A DNA stretch of 64,000 bases from Usitatibacter rugosus. GTDB taxonomy: Bacteria; Pseudomonadota; Gammaproteobacteria; Burkholderiales; Usitatibacteraceae. Every line of letters starts with the position of its first letter. Position 1 is the first letter of the stretch. Shown here piece by piece: positions 61,085 to 64,000 of the stretch. Position numbers and translations under genes: made by a program. The stretch lies in the NCBI RefSeq assembly GCF_013003965.1, contig NZ_CP053069.1, positions 837,419 to 901,418 on the forward strand, written 5' to 3'. The notes under the pieces were generated by a model that was given only the letters and a program-made list of their open reading frames with translations, was not told where the DNA came from and searched no databases.

Positions 61085-61866
61085 TTGCCCCTGAAGGTGG
61101 GTTTGCGCTTCTCCATGAACGCCTTGCGGCCCTCGGCATAGTCCTCGCTCTCGAAGCAATCGAGGATCAGCTTCTTGCACAACGCCATGTCGACGTCGGC
61201 GTCGGCCTTGAGGATCTCCTGCATGATCCGCTTGCCCGCCTTGATGGTGAGTGGAGCGCCGGTCGTGATCGACTGCGTGTACTCGGCGAGGAGTGCCTCC
61301 AGCCCGCCAGGCGCCGACACGCGATTGATGAGGCCGCACGAGAGCGCTTCGGCCGAGTCGAGGCGGCGAGCCGTGAAGAAGATGTCCTTCGCGAAACCGG
61401 GGCCGACGAGGTCGACCAGGTTCTTCAGCGCGGAGAAGCGGTAGCCGAGGCCCAGCCGCGTGGCGGGCACGAAGAACGTGGACTCGGGTGTGGCGATGCG
61501 GATGTCGCAGGCGATGGCGACGTTCACGCCGCCCCCCACGCAATAGCCCTGGATCGAGGCGACGGTGGGCTTGCTGAACTCGTTGATGCCGGTGAGCGCG
61601 CCCTCGGCCATCAGCTCGTAGTGCTTCACGGCCTCCTTCTGCGCGCGCTGGTCCTCGAACTGCGAGATGTCGGCGCCGGAGATGAAGGACTTCCCGCCCT
61701 CTCCGGAGAACACGATCATTCGGACGGCGTCGTCGGATTCCGCTTGTGCGAGAAGCCTGGGAATGGCCTCCCACATTTCCACTGAAAGCGCATTGTGTTT
61801 GGCAGGGTTGTTGAATCGAATGTGCATCACGCCGGCATCGATCCAGGATTTCACTTTCTCGGTCAT
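61081..61866 (-). CDS. Enoyl-CoA hydratase/isomerase family protein
   Basis: A 261-residue crotonase-fold enzyme: MHIRFNNPAKHNALSVEMW, KSFISGADISQFED, oxyanion-hole IQGYCVGGGVNVAIACDIRIATPESTFFVPATRLGLGYRF and GLINRVSAP. The Gly-Gly oxyanion hole is present; the two Glu residues of hydratases are not obvious, so isomerase, hydratase or hydrolase action are all possible. ATG 61866 shares its first base with the CoA-transferase stop (TGATG). Overlaps the next Bug gene by 4 bp. Confidence 0.92.
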   Translation of the reverse strand: MTEKVKSWIDAGVMHIRFNNPAKHNALSVEMWEAIPRLLAQAESDDAVRMIVFSGEGGKSFISGADISQFEDQRAQKEAVKHYELMAEGALTGINEFSKPTVASIQGYCVGGGVNVAIACDIRIATPESTFFVPATRLGLGYRFSALKNLVDLVGPGFAKDIFFTARRLDSAEALSCGLINRVSAPGGLEALLAEYTQSITTGAPLTIKAGKRIMQEILKADADVDMALCKKLILDCFESEDYAEGRKAFMEKRKPTFRGK

Positions 61867-63056
61867 CAATAAACTCCTGCCGTCTTCATCCGAGACAAAT
61901 CTTCAGGGGAGAATCCAATCTCGGAAAGAATTTCTTCGGTGTGCTCGCCGCGGCGCGGAGCCGCGCGGGCGAGCGTGTGCGGCGTGCGCTCGAGCGTGAT
62001 GGGCTGGCCCATCAGGGTCTGCTCGCCGAACCACTTCGACGTGACCTTCTTCAGCATGCCGAGGTGCTGCACCTGCGGCTCGGCGAAGGCTTCCTGCATG
62101 TTGTTGATGCGGCCGCAGGCGACACCCGCGGCGTTGAGCTTCTCGATCCAGTAGTCGCTGCCCTGCGCGGCGAGCTTCTTCTCGATCTCGGCATTCAGCC
62201 AGTCGCGATGCACGGAGCGGTTGGACTTCGACTTCGAGCGATCGTCGGTGATCCAGTCCGGCGAGCCGAGCGCCTCGCAGAAGCGCTCCCAGATCTTGCC
62301 GCCGAAGACCGCGATGTTGATGAAGCCGTCCTTCGTCTTGTAGACGCCGGTCGGGATGCTCGTCGGGTGGAAGTTGCCCGCCTGCGTGGGCACGTCGCCG
62401 TCGAGGGTCCAGCGCGAGGTCTGGAAATCCATCATGTAGAGCATCGCTTCGAGCAGCGACGTGTGGACCCACTGGCCGCGGCCCGAACGTTCGCGTTCCA
62501 GAAGCGCGACCGTGACGCCGTACGCGGCGAAGATGCCGCCGCACAGATCCGCGATCGGGATGCCCACTCGCATCGGTCCGTCGCCCTGCGCGCCGGTGAC
62601 GGACATGAGGCCGCCCATGCCCTGCGCGATCTGGTCGAAGCCGGGGCGCGTCGCGTACGGGCCGGTCTGGCCGAAGCCGGAGATGCTCGCGTACACGAGG
62701 CGCGGGTTGATCTTCGAGAGCGATTCGTAGTCGATGCCGAGGCGCGACTTCACGTCGGGCCGGAAATTCTCGAGGAGCACGTCGGCTTTCTCGACGAGCT
62801 TCTTCAGTACGGTGACGCCGTCGGGTTCCTTCAGGTTCAGCGTGATCGAGCGCTTGTTGCGGTGCGTGTATTGATAGTCCGAGCCCTCCTGGCCGCCGAG
62901 CGTGTCGTCGCCGCGCATGTGCTCGGGCATCTGGACCTGGATCACGTCCGCGCCCCAATCGGCGAGCTGGCGTGCGGCGGTGGGACCGGCGCGGACCTGG
63001 GTCAGGTCTATCACGCGAAACGCGGAAAGCGCTTGAGATGCGGGCATGTGGGGCAT
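61866..63056 (-). CDS. Class III CoA-transferase, CaiB/BaiF family, second copy
   Basis: A 396-residue CoA-transferase. Seen: FRVIDLTQVRAGPTAARQLADWGADVIQVQ, NKRSITLNLKEPDG, LLENFRPDVKSRLGIDYESL, SISGFGQTGPYATRPGFDQIAQGMGGL with the expected catalytic Asp141, and GRGQWVHTSLLEAMLYMM. It heads the minus-strand operon and probably activates a carboxylic acid substrate as a CoA ester for the hydratase. It begins only 20 bp from the divergent aldolase gene, so the promoters of both must lie inside or overlap coding sequence. An ATG nine bases in is an alternative start. Confidence 0.93.
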   Translation of the reverse strand: MPHMPASQALSAFRVIDLTQVRAGPTAARQLADWGADVIQVQMPEHMRGDDTLGGQEGSDYQYTHRNKRSITLNLKEPDGVTVLKKLVEKADVLLENFRPDVKSRLGIDYESLSKINPRLVYASISGFGQTGPYATRPGFDQIAQGMGGLMSVTGAQGDGPMRVGIPIADLCGGIFAAYGVTVALLERERSGRGQWVHTSLLEAMLYMMDFQTSRWTLDGDVPTQAGNFHPTSIPTGVYKTKDGFINIAVFGGKIWERFCEALGSPDWITDDRSKSKSNRSVHRDWLNAEIEKKLAAQGSDYWIEKLNAAGVACGRINNMQEAFAEPQVQHLGMLKKVTSKWFGEQTLMGQPITLERTPHTLARAAPRRGEHTEEILSEIGFSPEDLSRMKTAGVY

Positions 63057-63076
63057 GCCGGCAAGGTTATCGCATA

Positions 63077-64000
63077 ATGACGGGCATGAAACTCGACGAA
63101 AAAGCTAAAGGGGTATTCGTCATCACGGTGACGCCCTTCAAGGACGACGGCTCGCTGGACGACGCCAGCACCGACCGCGTGATCGACTTCTACCTTGAGA
63201 AGGGCGCCACCGGATTGACCGTCCTCGGCGTGATGGGCGAGGCGCCCAAGCTCACGGCCGCCGAATCGCAGCAGTACGTGAAACGCGTGCTCGCCCGCGT
63301 GAAGGGCCGCATTCCCACGATCGTCGGCGTCTCCGCGCCGGGCTTCGCGGCCATCGGCGAGCTCTCGAAGAGCGTGATGGACATGGGCGCCGCCGGCGTG
63401 ATGGCCGGGCCCGCGACGACGGTCAAGACCGACGACCAGGCCTACGCCTACTACGAGATGGTCGCGGAAACGCTCGGCCCGGGCATTCCCTTCTGCGTGC
63501 AGGACCATCCGCTGGCGTACGGCGGCGTGCAGCTGCCGGTCCCCGTGATGAAGAAGATCTTCGACAACATCCCCACCGCCGTGATGCTGAAGCACGAGGA
63601 CTGGCCGGGGCCGGGGTTGAACAAGGTCGCGGCCATTCGCGCCGGCCTGAAGCGCAGGATCTCGATTCTTTCAGGGAACGGAGGCGGTTTGTTCCTTCCC
63701 GAGGAGCTCTCACGCGGCTGCGACGGCGCCATGACGGGCTTCGGCTATCCCGAGATGATGGTGGACGTGTGGAAGGCCCACTCGGCCGGCAACGTCGAAC
63801 GCGCGCACGACCTCTTCGATGCGTATCTCCCGCTCGCTCGCTACGAGCAGCAGACGGCGCTCGGCCTCGCCGTGCGCAAGTACATGCTGATGAAACGCGG
63901 CGCCATCGCCACGATGGCCATCCGCAAGCCCGGCCCCAAGCTCTCGCCCGCGGACATCGCCGACATCGATCGGTTGATCGCGCGCCAGGAGAAGCGGCTG
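63077..64000 (+). CDS. DapA-family aldolase/synthase (partial)
   Basis: The right edge of the window cuts this gene; 308 codons are visible, which is near the usual family length. TIM-barrel aldolase of the dihydrodipicolinate synthase/N-acetylneuraminate lyase family. Seen: VFVITVTPFKDDGSLD, VLGVMGEAPKLT (the GxxGE loop), AGPAT region, and VMLKHED with the Schiff-base Lys172. The usual Tyr of the Y-N-x-P motif, which helps in catalysis, is replaced by Gln142 (FCVQDHP). So it is unlikely to be true DapA and may act on another 2-oxo acid. ATG 63077 or 63086 both possible. Divergent from the CoA-transferase. Confidence 0.9.
   Translation, partial: MTGMKLDEKAKGVFVITVTPFKDDGSLDDASTDRVIDFYLEKGATGLTVLGVMGEAPKLTAAESQQYVKRVLARVKGRIPTIVGVSAPGFAAIGELSKSVMDMGAAGVMAGPATTVKTDDQAYAYYEMVAETLGPGIPFCVQDHPLAYGGVQLPVPVMKKIFDNIPTAVMLKHEDWPGPGLNKVAAIRAGLKRRISILSGNGGGLFLPEELSRGCDGAMTGFGYPEMMVDVWKAHSAGNVERAHDLFDAYLPLARYEQQTALGLAVRKYMLMKRGAIATMAIRKPGPKLSPADIADIDRLIARQEKRL

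Overview
The window is a GC-rich (roughly two-thirds G+C), densely packed bacterial chromosome segment with no rRNA, tRNA, prophage, transposase or CRISPR array. Gene content and order (coaBC-dut, radC-rpmB-rpmG, purM-purN-DUF3108-DUF3108-rsmB, hda-HAD-pcnB-folK-deoxynucleoside kinase, panB-panC, several Bug-type solute-binding proteins) point to a Betaproteobacterium; I cannot place it to genus from sequence alone.

Layout. 1-2577 (minus): three consecutive alpha/beta-hydrolases preceded by a 63-residue protein gene, divergent from a GcvA-like LysR regulator (2700-3668). 3943-13274 (minus): a four-gene MdtABC-type RND efflux operon (adaptor, two different permeases, NodT-type outer-membrane channel). 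13393-18218: stress kinase srkA, a tiny membrane gene plus a urate-hydroxylase-type membrane domain, DUF192, a lipoprotein, an ArsR regulator with two SRPBCC proteins, and a CbiX-like chelatase. 18223-21149: dut, coaBC, radC, rpmB, rpmG. 21253-30310: an orphan prepilin-like protein, an AraC-GyrI regulator, an acyl desaturase, then the purM-purN-DUF3108x2-rsmB-mscS operon. 30443-33306: EF-hand protein, two secreted TonB-C proteins, nadA. 33415-43003: hda-HAD-pcnB-folK-dNK, then about 4.1 kb of accessory genes (ArsR-SRPBCC-AlkD-VOC operon, SnoaL-like protein, amidohydrolase), then panB-panC. 43080-48822: cytochrome c fusion, LrgA-LrgB, Tat-exported PhoX-like protein, a metal-dependent hydrolase, a GNAT enzyme. 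48819-64000: a catabolic region with an IclR regulator facing HMG-CoA lyase, a CoA-transferase, two Bug proteins, an SMP-30 lactonase-like enzyme and a TonB receptor; then, on the opposite strand, a CoA-transferase, enoyl-CoA hydratase, two more Bug proteins, an LDH2-type dehydrogenase and a thioesterase; finally a DapA-like aldolase that runs off the right edge.

The catabolic genes together suggest uptake of carboxylic acids, activation to CoA esters by class III CoA-transferases, and cleavage or oxidation by the lyase, hydratase and dehydrogenase; the substrate is not known.

The most unusual feature is non-coding. Two families of short palindromes are scattered through the window. Family A (core GGGTCAGACC) occurs at eight loci and every copy overlaps a stop codon; in one efflux permease it has replaced the original end of the protein. 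Family B (a 20-bp stem of type CCC-N8-GGG) occurs seven times, shows compensatory base-pair changes, and in two Bug genes has become part of the signal-peptide coding sequence. Three longer perfect or near-perfect inverted repeats also sit between genes.
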